64,000 bases of DNA from NCBI GenBank assembly GCA_033085395.1, contig JANQBS010000126.1, forward strand, positions 50,692 to 114,691. The letters run 5' to 3'. This DNA is from Xanthoparmelia taractica. Taxonomy: Eukaryota; Ascomycota; Lecanoromycetes; Lecanorales; Parmeliaceae. Shown here piece after piece: positions 33,774 through 46,299 of the stretch (position 1 is the stretch's first letter; the number at the start of each line of letters is the position of its first letter). Below the pieces are notes generated by a model, which saw only the letters and a list, made by a program, of their open reading frames with translations, was not told where the DNA came from and ran no database searches. Position numbers and translations under genes: made by a program.

Positions 33774-35574
33774 TTATGCCTCCACTACAGTGAGAGCTGT
33801 GTTCATATCATCTTCCACTTGATTGTCACGATAGGCCTCAAGACTGTATCTTGCAAACTTGCTCGCCTCACGGATCCGCTTCCCGTGCCGAATTAGCACA
33901 ATCGGTGCCAAGCAGAAAGCGGTTGCTACAGCGGCGAGGATCGAAGATGCGACATTGGCGCCAAGATTGACGTACATCTGATGAGTGAAAGGCAGTATAA
34001 CCGCCGTCACAAAGGATCGTGAAAGCAATAACCCAGCAAAGGCAGAAGCTGCGTAGATGGTATAGCTGTCTGCCAAGTAGCCTGAGAGTGTGTAGAGAAA
34101 CTCGTTGAGTGCAAACCCTGCTGGTACTAGCGCCAGCATCGACACGATCCAATGCGTGTGTTGTCCATATGGAGGAATAGTCCATGCGAACCACCAGAAA
34201 GCGATTGCCAGAGATGGTGCGGCGATAGCGAAGCCGAAAAGTTTGTCTTCAGGCTCGAGTGCTTGCCCTTTGCGACGACGTCTAGATAAAGTTCGCTGAT
34301 CGTAGAGCCGAGTGAAAATCCCAAAGAATAGTCCGATACCAATTGGAATGAAAGCTAAGGATGCATGACGTTCTGAGAACCCAAACGAGCCGTAGACGAT
34401 CAGTAGAGCTTCTGCGAAGAGCCAAAAGGTGGCGCAGACGACGGATCCCATGACAGAGATCATAATGATAATAGGTTCGGTAAAGAGGAGATGCAGGGGT
34501 CTAAGAAGGAAGACTTGAATAAAGGTTCGAAAGTCGGGAGCGGCGTCAGGGTTGCGGGTGCGAAAGGAGGCATGGGAAGTTGAAGTTCTTAACGCTGACA
34601 CTTTACGCTCGAGGAGAAGACTTGGGCGACTCTCCTTTATGAATAGACACATAACAAATGTTACGCCCGTGATGATCGTCGATATGTAGAACACCCATTG
34701 CCTTAAATGGTATGTTAGCGAGCCCAAAACTGGAGTGTATGTATCGAATTCACCCACCAACTAAGTACGTAAGTAATGTAAGTGCTGTAGATTGGACCAA
34801 TGACTAAAGCGAGAAGTCCCACCAAAGCCCATGAAAAGATCATCCAGACTCGGGCCTGGATGTTATACATGTCTTCGATACTGCCGGCAACCACAATTGT
34901 AGGCACGGCTGATAGAATACCGGCAACGAGGCGACTAACAATAATCGCTGGTAGGGACGGGACCGCTGCAACAATGGCGCAGAAGATACAGAAACCTAAA
35001 GTTGACGTGATGTAGAGAGTTTTGCGTCCAAAAGTCTCCGAGTAAGGAGGGAAGAAGACTCCACCGATACCTTGGCCGATGAGATATCTGTGGTAGGATA
35101 AATTCTAGTCAGTCATTCACGCTCGGGACTGGGCTTTTTCTTTACCCACATTGACGTGAAGGCGAATATAGAGTAGCTCCGATTGACATGATAGTCATGT
35201 TGTGCTTGTTCAGCCGCCGAAGTCTGTACATGATTAGCTACAGTGTAGTGGAGATTCTCTGAATGACTGACCCCTGCTGTCCCAATGGCCGTACTAGATT
35301 CGCCAACCCCTCGATCAGTGACGGTTTATCATTTATACACCTTTCCTACTACTTACGTGATGAACTCGAGAAAGACAATCACTGCTGTGTCGTATGCTTT
35401 TCTCCATTTTCCCCAGTTTCTTGGGTGGGTGGGATTGCGGTGGTCCCACCGTACAAAGCCGTCTTGGCTCAAAGTGAGTCCGTGCTCTTTGAGCTGTTGA
35501 CTGAAGTCTTCGATAGAGCTTTCTTCCGCCTTAGTGCCAATGGGGCTGCTAGCTACGAATGAACTGTCGACCAT
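33774..35574 (-). CDS. MFS multidrug/polyamine-type transporter
   Basis: Five exons: 35574-35357, 35293-35272, 35223-35150, 35087-34758 and 34701-33774, 523 residues. Exon 2 is only 22 bases. Donors are GTAAGT, GTCAGT, GTGGGT and GTGGGT; phases agree at every junction and the spliced product is continuous across the first helices (FLEFITTAIGTAGTSAAEQA). The N-terminal WDHRNPTHPRNWGKWRK is the usual entry to fungal drug:H+ antiporter-1 family members, followed by about 12 predicted helices, an FGRKTLYI loop between helices 2 and 3, RLVAGILSAVP, and the long central loop before FRTFIQVFLLRPLHLLFTEP. It probably exports small cationic or hydrophobic compounds at the plasma membrane. It does not sit in a recognisable biosynthetic cluster. 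Confidence 0.88.
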
Positions 35575-36997
35575 GTTGTGCGTCGCATAGGCTTTGCGGA
35601 CAGATATTCTTATGTTGAAGGACTGAAGTTATTGTGCAACCTTGATCAGAATATCAAGAATCAGGATTACATAATAGCTTTGTCTGACTAAACCCAAGTA
35701 TCCGGTCGTTCGAGATCGTATGGGGTGACAACCTTTGGAATTTCCCAAAGAGTGCCTCGTACCTGCAACACCTGATTTCACAAAGACGCCCCCCAGTATT
35801 GGTAAGGGTCGCCGAAGAGCCCCAGCCATGGAGTGTTCTGCAGAGTACGTACTATATCTTACATTCCCAATTGTGTCTTGGGAAAGCCAGTAAGCATGGG
35901 CGGGAGTGACTGAGCAAATCATGTGCCTGTGATTGGCCCAAGACACTGTAGAAGCCATGTTGCGTGATCTCGAATGCTATATGGTACGCATTCGGATATT
36001 CAACGGAACCCGTTCTTGCCACTCCAATCAATAAGCAATGGGTGGATGCCCTGACATGCAGGACAATATTACCAATAATTACGGAACATAGCGGTATATT
36101 AATTCAACCGGAGACCTTTCCTTAGGCCCAAGGGAGATCTGCATGAGGCTTACTCGGCAGCCTTCCGTCGTCCGACTACCGGAGAGACCAGGCTCAAACG
36201 AACCTGTGCTAGGCTGTTTTAGGAAGGTGTTTGGAAAAGACCTCATAGTCATTGCCTTTTTATATTTACGTTCCAATTATGTATTACTTTACTTACCACA
36301 TCCGTTAAGAGATCTTGCAAGATCATCATCATTCGCAATATCCATCTGATATGCGCTCATTCCATTTGATCGTTACATCTGATGCCGCTACGCGCTGCAG
36401 TCGTCACAAGTTTCCAAAACAGCAGTCCAGCAGTATGGCGCCGGACTCTGGGTCTCGATGTTGCATTATGATCTTAGTAGCCTGGTTGAAATTGCTATCG
36501 ACTAAGTCTTCGCTCTATTCATATGTCTATTATCTCCTATATCCTCTCAAGGGGCTATTCTCGGGCCCGAATAACGTGCGATTATTTTACGTAAAAAGAT
36601 GCAAAATGTCGAAGTGACGGTGGGGAAAGCTGGGCCACATGGAGCATGCCTCACTCCTGACTGGACTTCTGGTAGAAAGTGCTGACTGCTTGACGAGGCA
36701 TCGACTAGTCAATCCGCCCGGTGTTCGCCTGCTCGCTGTTGCCCAGGTCAAAGAACGAGATGGGCAATGGAGCTTACGCCTCGTCTCATCCAGGAGCTCT
36801 TGCTACTATACTGGAAACTTGACCTACATCCCATTCTGACTAAATTCGCGTCAGCCTCCTACCATTCCTTCGCGGTGAGTCGGTGACTCTTCTAAGGCGG
36901 TATCAGCATTGTAGTGGGCAAGAAGACTTTAAAAGATGAAGTTTTCTGATCTTCTCGTCCTATTTCCACATTCACTCCTCTAGTAGCGTCCTTTGTC
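35575..36997. other. Intergenic, ~1.4 kb
   Basis: Divergent promoters of the MFS gene (-) and the YqcI/YcgG gene (+). Short frames at 36315-36617 and 36639-36839 have no recognisable content. Confidence 0.5.
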
Positions 36998-37985
36998 ATG
37001 GCTCTTCTACTTCTCTTCGCAATTTCCCTTGCCTTTGTTTTATTGAGTCCTGCCTCGCACATCTCAAAGACCACGCGGATAATAGGGCGCCTTAGATCCC
37101 TGCTCAGGCCACAGGATACGGTCGCCTCCGCCGAGCGTGGGTCACCTTTAAAAAACGATGCTGGCTCTCAGAAAACGTCTCCTGCGGACCCCCACGTCGA
37201 GTCCGGAAATCAGATTCTCTCGAGGTAAGCGGAACCCTCCCATGTCTTTGTATCTTGCTAAGAGAAACTGTAGATATCAGGTAGAATCAGCCTACTCGGT
37301 ACAAACCTGGCAACGACTATCGTATGAATCATATGTCGCCACTCTCGTCGACAAGTCCTCCGTCTTCCCTTGCATATATGCAACGAAGGGCTTCAAGGCT
37401 GATCAGCAACGGTTCCTCTTTCTCGACTCGGATGATCTCTCATCTTCCTCGAACGTCTCCGCTGTTGCCACTGCCCTTACTGAGTATCTACCTCAATCCC
37501 GCCAACTAGGCGCCAACACGTCTCTGGTAATTCTCTGCAAGCCATCGCAGCATCTTCGCTCCGTTCAAGGCTACCATGACGTCTACTGGAGCTTTCTGAA
37601 GTCACTTCGCGCCCTCGATACCGTACCTTGGCCCACACAATTCCCAGAAGAAATCGACACAGACAATTGGTGTTTCTGCTTCAACGGCGAACCCACATTC
37701 ACCGTCGTTCAAACACCCGCCCACGAGCAACGTCAGTCGCGGTACGCACCTAGCCTACGTGTCGTGATCCAGCCGAAGTGGATCTTCGACATTCTCTTCA
37801 GCACACCGAAGAAACGAGTCGGGGCTTTGAAGACGGTGCGAGATCTACTGAAGGAATATGACAGCATCCCGCTCAGCCCGGACCTAAAGAATTACGGGGA
37901 AGAAGGATCAAGGGAGTCACAGCAGTATTTCTTACTCGATGAGAACAAATCGGCTATTTGTCCTTATGAAAAGTTGGCGGCGTAA
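36998..37985 (+). CDS. YqcI/YcgG-family protein with N-terminal membrane anchor
   Basis: Exons 36998-37224 and 37274-37985, 312 residues. The 49-base intron (GTAAGC donor, GCTAAG branch, TGTAG acceptor) joins QILSR to YQVESAY in frame. Exon 1 encodes a hydrophobic N-terminal helix (MALLLLFAISLAFVLLSP) and a basic/Ser-rich linker. Exon 2 is a YqcI/YcgG domain: FPCIYATKGFKADQQRF, the Trp/Phe-rich WSFLKSLRALD, CFCFNGEPTFTVVQTPAHEQRQSRY and VVIQPKWIFDILF. The family is known from bacteria and fungi and its biochemical role is not known. A frame starting at 37158 inside exon 1 is a read-through of the intron and should not be used as the start. Confidence 0.8.
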
Positions 37986-39049
37986 TGGTCTTCTTCAGTG
38001 ACGCATGCAATTGGAATTTGGGTCAAAAGGCACATAGAAAAAGCGTGATTTATTGAAATTGAACACATGAATGAAACTGATTACCTTGCTTGCAAAGGCG
38101 CTTAGACATAGTAGAGAATATATTGTTGTATCTCGCACAATTCAACGGGTCTCAAGCTCTCGGAATCTGCTCTACTATATGCACTGCTATTTCATACCAG
38201 CTTGGACGCAGTAGTATAATTCCCCACTCCTCGTCACCTCCCCCAATGCATATGCTAAAAACCCACTCCGCCCACCCACCTCCAATACCAATGTATCAAG
38301 CAAAAACCCCCCAGGGAAAATCCAAAGCCAACGAATGCTCATGCCCTTCGCATCATACGATCTCCCTACTTCCAATCCTGTTTGCAGAAAATGGGCTCTG
38401 GATCGCAGCAAGCAAGTATGCCTCGGCTTTCGCCCTGAGTGGCTAGTAGTTGTTGTTGTTGTTGCAGAGGGGACGTTACATTAAATGAGCGCGGTAGTGA
38501 ACCGTGAATGCCGTTCCAAAGGCCCGACTTGAGTAGTTTTCACTACTGTGCTGGTGAAATCGCTTACTACGATGCGAGATTTTCTGTCATATTTTGGTTT
38601 GCTCTGCGGGGATAGACACTGGGGTTTGGACGGGGGATGTACGTTAAGTTGGAGGATAATGTAGGTGTTGGAGGGGGGGAAGGGCGAGGAGTTGAAGTCT
38701 GGCCTGGCGAGGCTGAGACGGAGACGGTTGGGCTTGCGCCATTTTCTGTTTGGGGGAGCCGAGAGGGGTGGAGGGACATGTAATCTTTGATTGAGATGGC
38801 GCGGGCGAATTGTTGGGAGCTGTAGAGTTCAATTGAGGGAAATATGGTAGAGTGAGAGAGCAAAGGAGATAAGAGGCATGATCTCTATTTTAGTATTTTA
38901 TTGTCTCCAACATATACCGAGAGGTGTGCTACGCTATTAGTCCATCGAACATTAGGCCTTTTGCAAAAGATACGAGTTGCGATTCCACACCATAGATCGG
39001 CACTTTCCTCCATGTCCAGTACTTTTGCTCGAAAGAAGTTTTAGATCAA
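37986..39049. other. 3'-3' intergenic with a GTT microsatellite
   Basis: Spacer between convergent genes. A short (GTT)n run lies at about 38449-38464. The frames here are low-complexity and not supported as genes. Confidence 0.45.
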
Positions 39050-40195
39050 TTAACCAAATCCAATGAGGCGATCTTGAATCAAAGCTCGGACCCTCTCCAC
39101 TTCTTGCAGCACCTTCCCGGGCTCGTCAATCATCACCTTCTCCTCGACCTCATCGTTTGTAAGCCAGTTCTTCATGACCACCTTGGTCGCTGTCTTCCCG
39201 TTGGGGAGCGTGATGCGCTCTGTAGCCGTTCTCTGACACGAAAACCGAGGAGGCTTAGGGTCGTGGGTCCACAATGCAGATTCGTCTGGTTCATCTGGCG
39301 GATTGAAATCAGGTAAAGAGCCACTGCCATCCAAAATCCGGGGTTCGTTCACCAATACGGCTGGAGGCGGACGTGATACCATGTACAAGGGTGCCCTCGG
39401 AGCTCCATGATTCAAAGGCCTGCCTTCCTCGAAGTGCTTAAACAGCTCGTATTCGCTGAAGCGAATGGAACTCGAGTCTTCTGGAGCCTCTACCTCCTTG
39501 TTGAGAATCATAAGAGCCCCATCTTCGGAGTCTTCCAATAGAGAGTTCCAACCTCTCATCGCTCCGCTCGTAATGAGGGATGCTATCCATTGGCCTCGAT
39601 CTTTGTGTCCACTAGCCGGCCACTCTCTCTGTATTTCTACTTTGGATCTGAACGCCTCCGCAAGTCTGACTCGATGCCGCGCCATTTCTCTCAATCCTTC
39701 CATATCTTTGTCCAATCGAGAAACGAGCGAAGGGTCTAGCGGATGTCCTGCAGACTTCCTCTTTTTAAGAATCATTTGCACGGTATCCATGGTTTGAGCA
39801 TCATGTATATTGTACGCGTTGAGCTTTTGGATGCAGCGATTTGCCCTTTCCCAATTGAGTTTCGCGGCCACAACCTTTTCTTGCTCTCTACTTTCCTGGC
39901 TGATCATTTCTCCGCCAGACTCAAGAGCAAGTAAGTCTTCGAAAGCGTTTCGCCAATTGCGATAGGGAAGCTGTCGTTCAAGTCGAAATGGAGAGTACGA
40001 ACTCCCTACTAAGTATCCTACAGGCCACATCTGTGGACTCAGAAGCCATCCCTTCATGGCATGGTGGATCCTGTCATTGAACGATACATCCTCTGTACTT
40101 GGAGATGGCCCTAGAACAGGCTCTTTGCATTTATCGCAGAGCACTGAGCCTGGATCTAGACCTGTAGGCTGCTCAGGACCAGATGAAGAGGCCAT
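39050..40195 (-). CDS. Unrecognised 381-residue protein
   Basis: Uninterrupted frame with ATG at 40195. A CxxC pair near the N-terminus (VLCDKCKEPVLG) could be half of a zinc site, but no second pair follows. The middle is helical and charged (LNWERANRCIQKLNAYNIHD, then MILKKRKSAGHPLDP); the C-terminal part has a Pro-rich stretch and a strand-like TERITLPNGKTATKVVMKNW. The early segment (RLERQLPYRNWRNAFEDLLAL) resembles uncharacterised fungal proteins, but I cannot name a family. No signal peptide or TM helix, so nuclear, mitochondrial or cytosolic. Confidence 0.7.
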   Translation of the reverse strand: MASSSGPEQPTGLDPGSVLCDKCKEPVLGPSPSTEDVSFNDRIHHAMKGWLLSPQMWPVGYLVGSSYSPFRLERQLPYRNWRNAFEDLLALESGGEMISQESREQEKVVAAKLNWERANRCIQKLNAYNIHDAQTMDTVQMILKKRKSAGHPLDPSLVSRLDKDMEGLREMARHRVRLAEAFRSKVEIQREWPASGHKDRGQWIASLITSGAMRGWNSLLEDSEDGALMILNKEVEAPEDSSSIRFSEYELFKHFEEGRPLNHGAPRAPLYMVSRPPPAVLVNEPRILDGSGSLPDFNPPDEPDESALWTHDPKPPRFSCQRTATERITLPNGKTATKVVMKNWLTNDEVEEKVMIDEPGKVLQEVERVRALIQDRLIGFG

Positions 40196-41341
40196 GAGTA
40201 CGGTCGATGTGCTGGTGGTCAGAGACCAAATGAGGCTTGTGAAAATGGAGAAGAATACTACCGTTCAATATGTTGTATACAAGAAATTACAGTAATAGCA
40301 GAGCAAGGGGCTAAGGTAGGCTGGCGGACACCAGTGACGATCTCCCGGAGCCCCGCATTCGCGTCGGTAAGGTAATTTAAACGGCTGTTTCCTTTCAGGT
40401 ATTTCGAAGCCCCCCACATCTAAAACACCCGACGTCCGCGGGTTTCAGCACCTTGCCACCAATGATTTCGACTTGAGTTGCTCACGCGTCGAAAAGAGCC
40501 GCTGGCTTCTCGATCTCGCATCTACTCCCCGTCTCTTCTAACGTTTGGCTCTTCCTTATTTATAATCTGAGCTAAAGCTACGTATCGAAGATTATGAGAT
40601 CGATCTTTGGCTCCTCTCAACTTTCTAATTGCTTGAAAAGCCTCTGATGTAGGCTAAGTCTAGCAATTCATCGTTTTTCGTAAATCTTGTCAGATTTGTA
40701 AGGATACTAATTGCACTTTATTTTTGGCGCCCAAATCTCTCTGTTGTATAATGGTTAGGAGTCACTGGCGTTAAGAATCTACGGCTTTAGGCCTTGATAT
40801 CTGGATACACCACCACTAATCCTCAACATAAAACAGCTTTTATGCCGGCGAAAGCCGGTGCAGAAGCATTCTTGAACCTCTTAATTTGGAGTTTGTATTC
40901 GCGGTTGAAAGCGGCTTGGACACCCTGGGTTTGTGATCAAGAAGTGGGAGGATGCCAGGAATCCTATTGTCGTCCTTGACAAGGTGCCTGGAGGAGAAGG
41001 ACCCCTTGATGTACGATGAGCTCGCAACAAGCACCAGATGGCATGACGATGATGGGCTCGTGAGAAGAAGCATATATCTAGCAGCTTCTTTTCATTGTAG
41101 CTTCGGATCATTGAGCACAATCAAAGGCTTCTCTAAAGAATTCGAATCTATGTGGTGCTCTTTTCCAAAGCCTCTCCTCTAAGGGTGCGAGGCATGTCGG
41201 GTGTTGGACAAAGCTGCGCTTAAGCGCTTCTCCATATGCTACGATCCATCCGCCAAATACTTCATATAATCAAGGCCTTGCCATCGTAGTTCGCCGTAAT
41301 TCTCTCATGTCCGGCTTCTGCGATCCAGATCACGGGTTGGA
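40196..41341. other. Intergenic, ~1.1 kb
   Basis: No gene supported. A tRNA-like 5' half at about 40739-40775 was considered and rejected. Short frames on both strands at 40794-41182 show no domain. Confidence 0.45.
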
Positions 41342-41854
41342 ATGTTATTCTTCTGCAATATGACCCGATTCACATTTCTAGTGCTGTTCGCTTCCTTCAC
41401 CCTTTATGCAGCCTCATGGGCAGCGATATGTACCTCTGCCCGGAGCCTTCTACCTATTATTAGGGACTGCCAGGATATTGCAGAGGCGGTCAGCTTGCTA
41501 TCTCGCAATCCAGGCGAAAACACCATGAAGGCTTGGGGCAGGCGGCTTTCTACGACGCCTGACACAGAAAAGGTACCGAAAGTCTTCTGGATATCTGGTC
41601 GTGGTCCCACCACTTGTGCCATTCATGTGGACGTCGATGCATATGATACATGGGCTGTGGACTTCTTCAGGTTGTCGGATGTTGCGTCGGCAGCGGACGA
41701 GGTGATTTCTCAGTGTTTGGTGGCGAAGAGTAAAGTCGGGCTAGCATATCCAGCTGGGTTGGACGGGCGTGTGCATGCTAAGGTAAAGACTTTCGAGGAA
41801 AGACCTTTCCATTCAATCAGGAATCCGGGAACACTTTACATGGATCTCGTCTGA
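41342..41854 (+). CDS. Small secreted protein, four-Cys type
   Basis: Open frame of 170 residues from 41342; the inner ATG at 41360 gives a cleaner signal peptide (MTRFTFLVLFASFTLYAASWA). The mature part has a Cys near the start (AICTSARSLLP), RDCQDIAEAVSLLSR, then FWISGRGPTTCAIHVDVDAY, a helix with WAVDFFRLSDVASAADEVISQC, and VGLAYPAGLDGRVHAKVKTFEE. This layout (DC-x-AI, then C-x-I-x-VD, a Trp helix ending in Cys, and a Gly-containing C-terminal strand) is common among uncharacterised secreted proteins of filamentous ascomycetes. It is probably extracellular and disulfide-bonded; role unknown. Confidence 0.75.
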   Translation: MLFFCNMTRFTFLVLFASFTLYAASWAAICTSARSLLPIIRDCQDIAEAVSLLSRNPGENTMKAWGRRLSTTPDTEKVPKVFWISGRGPTTCAIHVDVDAYDTWAVDFFRLSDVASAADEVISQCLVAKSKVGLAYPAGLDGRVHAKVKTFEERPFHSIRNPGTLYMDLV

Positions 41855-42838
41855 TCCAATTCAGGGTCGGAAATAGAAGCTGACACGGGAAATGTTGCGT
41901 AGGTAGTGCGAACAGATTCGCCGTTTGAGCTGGAATCTTTCAATCATTCCCACGTGCAGAGGTATGCGGTGCCTGGTATGGGGGAGACACTGCTGGTTGC
42001 AACTGTCCATCCAGCCATGTTGATTTCGCTCAGCTCCCACCGGATATCCAATATCACAGAAAATGTGTTGCGAATCGACTAGAGGTATTCACGTGGGAAA
42101 CAATCTCTTCACCTGGACTCCGAGCCCCGTAATCTTGCAATGCTATTTCGGAATCGCGCAGAGCATATGCAATGTATTCGTCGTTACAGGACGAGAGTGT
42201 GTCTCGGCTGATAGAGATTTTACATCGCTGATGGTAACTTCAAATATGGGTTGAGAATGAGAAGCAATGAAGTACACTGTCATCAAACCATCTGCCAGCG
42301 ATGTTCCAACAGAAAGGGCGTTTGTAGGTAGATAATAGAGGAGGATCCAGGTACCTGGCCTTGCAAGGATATCAACCGGGGTGCCATGCGGAGGCCAACC
42401 TAAGATCTCCCCGAGCCCGGCGATTGCGCTAAGTCTAAAATGATGCCGAGCAAGCTTGCCCGTCTCAAAAGCTCTTTCATTTCACATAAACTATCCTCAT
42501 ATTTTGAATTGCACACCAAATGATTATTCGCAGAATAGAGCTGTCTATCTAGAGCTGTAAGCAGCTTATCAAAAGTTCAGTCTAGGATGCTTTTATTACA
42601 TACGAGCTGAAGTTCAACCTCCGGCGTTTTCGACAACGCACAAAGGTGCAAATACGGCTAAGGCGGCATCAGAAGTTTGGTACCACCTTCTGCATCTACA
42701 GCGGTCCTTCGTACTTGCTGTGGAATGATTCGCTACCAAAGACCCATACGCCTAGCTTGCGCTCCTCTCTAGAAACCATCTCGCTCTCCAAAGCCAAGGC
42801 CATACACCCATCCTCTATCGCCATCTTTGCCACCCGCA
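41855..42838. other. Intergenic, ~1 kb
   Basis: Same-strand spacer upstream of the F-box gene. No gene, repeat or RNA recognised. Confidence 0.5.
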
Positions 42839-45800
42839 ATGAGCGCTACCAAGGCAAACACGTCGGGGCCAAGCGGATCCTCTAAGGGCAAATCCGCAGC
42901 TGTGGGGAGGCCGGATGGTAGGTTACATCTCTTGGATTTACCCCTCGAAACACAGAAGCAAATAATCGCACAGGTAAGCCGCCTAGGCATCCCCAACGTT
43001 CAAACGCTTACACGATTCATTCTAGGTTGGCCGCAAAGACCTTTTCTCCTTTCAACGAGTGTCTCCACATTTCCTCTCCCTTGCCAGCGCCGAAATATAT
43101 CGAGAGTTGGACCTGAAGATCACAAACTCTGGGGATGAAGAAAATGGAGCTCCCAGCTCGCACGCTGCGGATGCTCTTCAGACTATTTGCTCAAGCGAAC
43201 ATGATTATGGGCAGCACATCAAGAGCTTTCGTCTTGGGGTGAATGAAGACAATATAGATTTCATGCCGAGGGGGCTTCCTCATGCCGGTCAAGACCCTTT
43301 TCTCATGACACGGCTGCTGTGGGACTCGAAGTCAGACTCCAGCAAATTCCTCAATACCGCTTTGCTCCTGGCGGCCCGGAAGCTCCGCATCCTCGAAAGA
43401 TTCCAGTGAGGGTGTTCAAATATGATTCAACCTACGACGTCTACTGACTGGCCTTTAGATGGGATGCGCCTATCGAGATAAGCGGAGCCGTATACCAGGC
43501 TCTTCACAAAATACAGAGCCTTCGCTACCTCCGAATCAGACTTGATATATCACCATCACCCAAGCTGATCTTTCGCTCTGGTCCTACTCCACCAAACCAA
43601 TCAATCGCGATGCAGCAGGCTATGCAAGCACAAATGCAAAACCAGGCCCCTCTGGCGACTGGGTTGCCACCACAATTTGTTCCACCTCCGCCAGGCCCAG
43701 CAAGCACTTCGATGCCCTACCCAAATCACGCGGCAACTAAATTTAACAACGTCAAAAGGAAAAAGGCTGGAGGTAGCGGAGGGTTCAATTATTGGGCAAA
43801 TGGCAGGGCATTTTCTGGCTTCAAGTCTCTGCATACCTTGACACTTGTTGGCTTGTCCAACCATGACTGCTTGTCTGAGATAGCAGAGTGCATCAAAGGT
43901 TCTTCCGCTTCCCTCAAATGCCTGACCTTATCTCTTTCCACGGAGCTGGCACGCAAATCCCGGAAACCGGTGCCCGTGAACAATCCTGAACTGGACGACC
44001 CATCCGACACTGAAATGGACGATGAAGATGAATTGAGTCAACCACCACAGCCTCCCACCGGTGCTTCCCAAGCTGCTACCACCAACGAAGCCGACATCCG
44101 GAAGGAAAAGCTTGCGCAAGAAAGCATACTAGCGAAAGTATTCGATCTCCAGAGTGTATCTGCCGAAGGCAAAAGGTTAGAGAAGACTCTGTCGCTATCC
44201 GGAGGACAAATACGGGAGGAAGAGGACAGCCAAGAGAATATCCAAATGGTCAATCAGCTAATGAAATCGCTGATGGACTCTCCACTAGCCGCAGGCTCGG
44301 ACCCCACTTCCTTCGAGATTCGCTTGCAGCATTTTAAGATGATAAGAGAAGCCGCTGAAAGGTACATCTCCAGCCAGGAGACTCAGAAGAAGAAACTCTT
44401 GACTGAACAGAACAAGGCGCCTACGCCAATTGTGAAGAAAGCGGCATCTAAGCCTCTGAATCCTCTTGCTTCAGGTTTCAAACCATCTTCGACCAGTAAG
44501 GGTCCTGGTATCATCGATGCCGATTTTGACAGCCTTTCGAGTCCTACAAGCCCATACTTCCCTACTGGAAGTGGAGATTCTTTGTCCAATGGAACGCCAA
44601 AGCTGTTTCCCTCTAGCGGCGCCTACTCTTCTCTGGATCAGTCTACTCTGCTCCCGAACCTTCCTGGAAATAGCGGTTCCAAGTCTACAAGCTCTCAACC
44701 ATACGCGTCACCGTACGTCGCGGGATCTAATTCAACATCTTCCAACCCGCCTCTTTTCTTTCCATATGAGCACAGCAATCACAGCACCACAGGTTTCCAT
44801 TCTCCTCCGGGCTACCCCCCGTCCCTTCAAGCGTCCAGCAGTGGAGTATGGGCCACTAATCCATCCAGCAAAGACGCGATCCTAAACATACAGAAGCCTG
44901 TATCAAACATTGAAAAAGCCTTGGGGGGAAAGCATAAGCACCTAGAAAAGGCCATTCCCGCCAACAAAAACTATCCCATCAGCTCCGAGGATGAATCTGA
45001 GGGTACGAAGACCCCACCGTCGGCACCGCAGCCATTCTTCGCGGCCAGTGTGGATACAGAAGGTCTGGAAGGGTCTATGGACGTCGATATGGAACATCCT
45101 GACGAGGATATTACCGATCCGGGGGAAGACCAGGAAATTATTGCTGGTTCAGAAGGTTCAGAAGAGACCGCGACTCCAAGGAAGCGAGCTAAAGTCGGCC
45201 TGGTGGAAACAGGTAGCTCTTCTGGTACAACCAAACCAGGGCCGAATCCGTCAGCGGAAGACCATGCAACCTCGGCTATGTCCTCAGACGAGGCAATGCA
45301 AGCATACATACGTGCCACACATGGTTTACAGCTCGAGGAACTCTCACTTGAATGGGTCCCGTTGAAAGCTTCGATTGTAGCGAGGGCTCTCGATCTGAGT
45401 GTTCTCAAGCGTCTGACGCTTCTTGAAGTTGGCCCTCAGGACGCTTTCTGGACTCTTCTCAGACGATTGCAAAGCGCTACCAAGATCACTGCTTTCAAGA
45501 GCATTCATACAGACAATGTGTCAATTCCGTTCGTGAATTTCCTTGCGACCTTTGAAGGCCTAGAAGAGCTGTTCATTCTCGAACGAAACAAGAAGCAGGC
45601 GGCCGACTCTGAGCCTGAGTCAACAGTTACGATTTCCACCATACGCAAGTGTGCTCTTCGAAAGCATATAACAACGTTACAGCGCCTGTCGCTCAGAAAT
45701 GAACGTAATGAGCAGTGGGACGTTGACCCGAAGACACTACGTTGTCTAGCCTTCAAAGGAGCGAAACTTCGGGAGCTGGCTTTCAGCCTCAATCTGAAGA

Positions 45801-46299
45801 CATATGTAAGCTATTCAGTTCGCGAATACACATAGAAAACTAACGAATACAGCATATTCTTATGCAGCTACTTCCACAATTGAAGAGCCTTTACGCTCTC
45901 CACGTTATTGCACTTCGATCCACGGATCGCAGCCATCAACTACAACAAGAAAGCGTCAGCTTCGCGGTCGACAACCTCTCGCACTGTCCCAACATGAAGC
46001 TCAGATACTTTGCCATGGTCGGCCAAGTTGTGGCGCTCGAGGCAAAGCCGGACCAATTCCGGCGACATTTGAAGGCCGTTATGGATCGACGGAAGGATAA
46101 GAAAGGCAAAGGGAAGGCTCTGGCCGATGTCACTCAACCCCTCTTTATACCTGCAACAGATGATTCTGGTTCCGATGATGTGGACGATATCTTGGCAGAT
46201 ATGGGAGCCGGAGAAACGAAACTTAAATTCGCTACAAGATTTCCGGAGGTGAAAGATGTCAAGATTTTCTCGAAAGAAATCAGAGGTGGGAAATTGTGA
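42839..46299 (+). CDS. Large F-box protein
   Basis: Four exons: 42839-42973, 43026-43405, 43459-45805 and 45853-46299, 1,102 residues. The F-box is rebuilt by splicing exons 1 and 2 (LHLLDLPLETQKQIIAQ + VGRKDLFSFQRVSPHFLSLA), and should bind Skp1 in an SCF ubiquitin ligase. Leucine-rich repeat-like segments follow in exon 2, early exon 3 (SLHTLTLVGLSNHDCLSEIAEC, then LKCLTLSL) and late exon 3 to exon 4 (LKRLTLLEVGPQDAFW, LRELAFSLNLKT, LKSLYALHVIALR). They are interrupted by a ~450-residue disordered Ser/Pro/Glu-rich insertion. The last acceptor could also be the CAG at 45867, in frame, giving a product five residues shorter. Introns have GTAAGC or GTGAGG donors. The substrate is unknown. Confidence 0.8.

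Noticed and set aside
37158..37985. Alternative intronless start of the YqcI/YcgG gene
   Set aside because: It reads through an intron with good donor, branch and acceptor; the spliced form gives a coherent membrane anchor.
40739..40800. tRNA-like 5' half (CTGTTGTATAATGGTTAGGAGT)
   Set aside because: It resembles an A box with D-arm, but no T-arm GGTTCRA B box follows at the right distance and the acceptor stem does not pair, so it is at most a relic.
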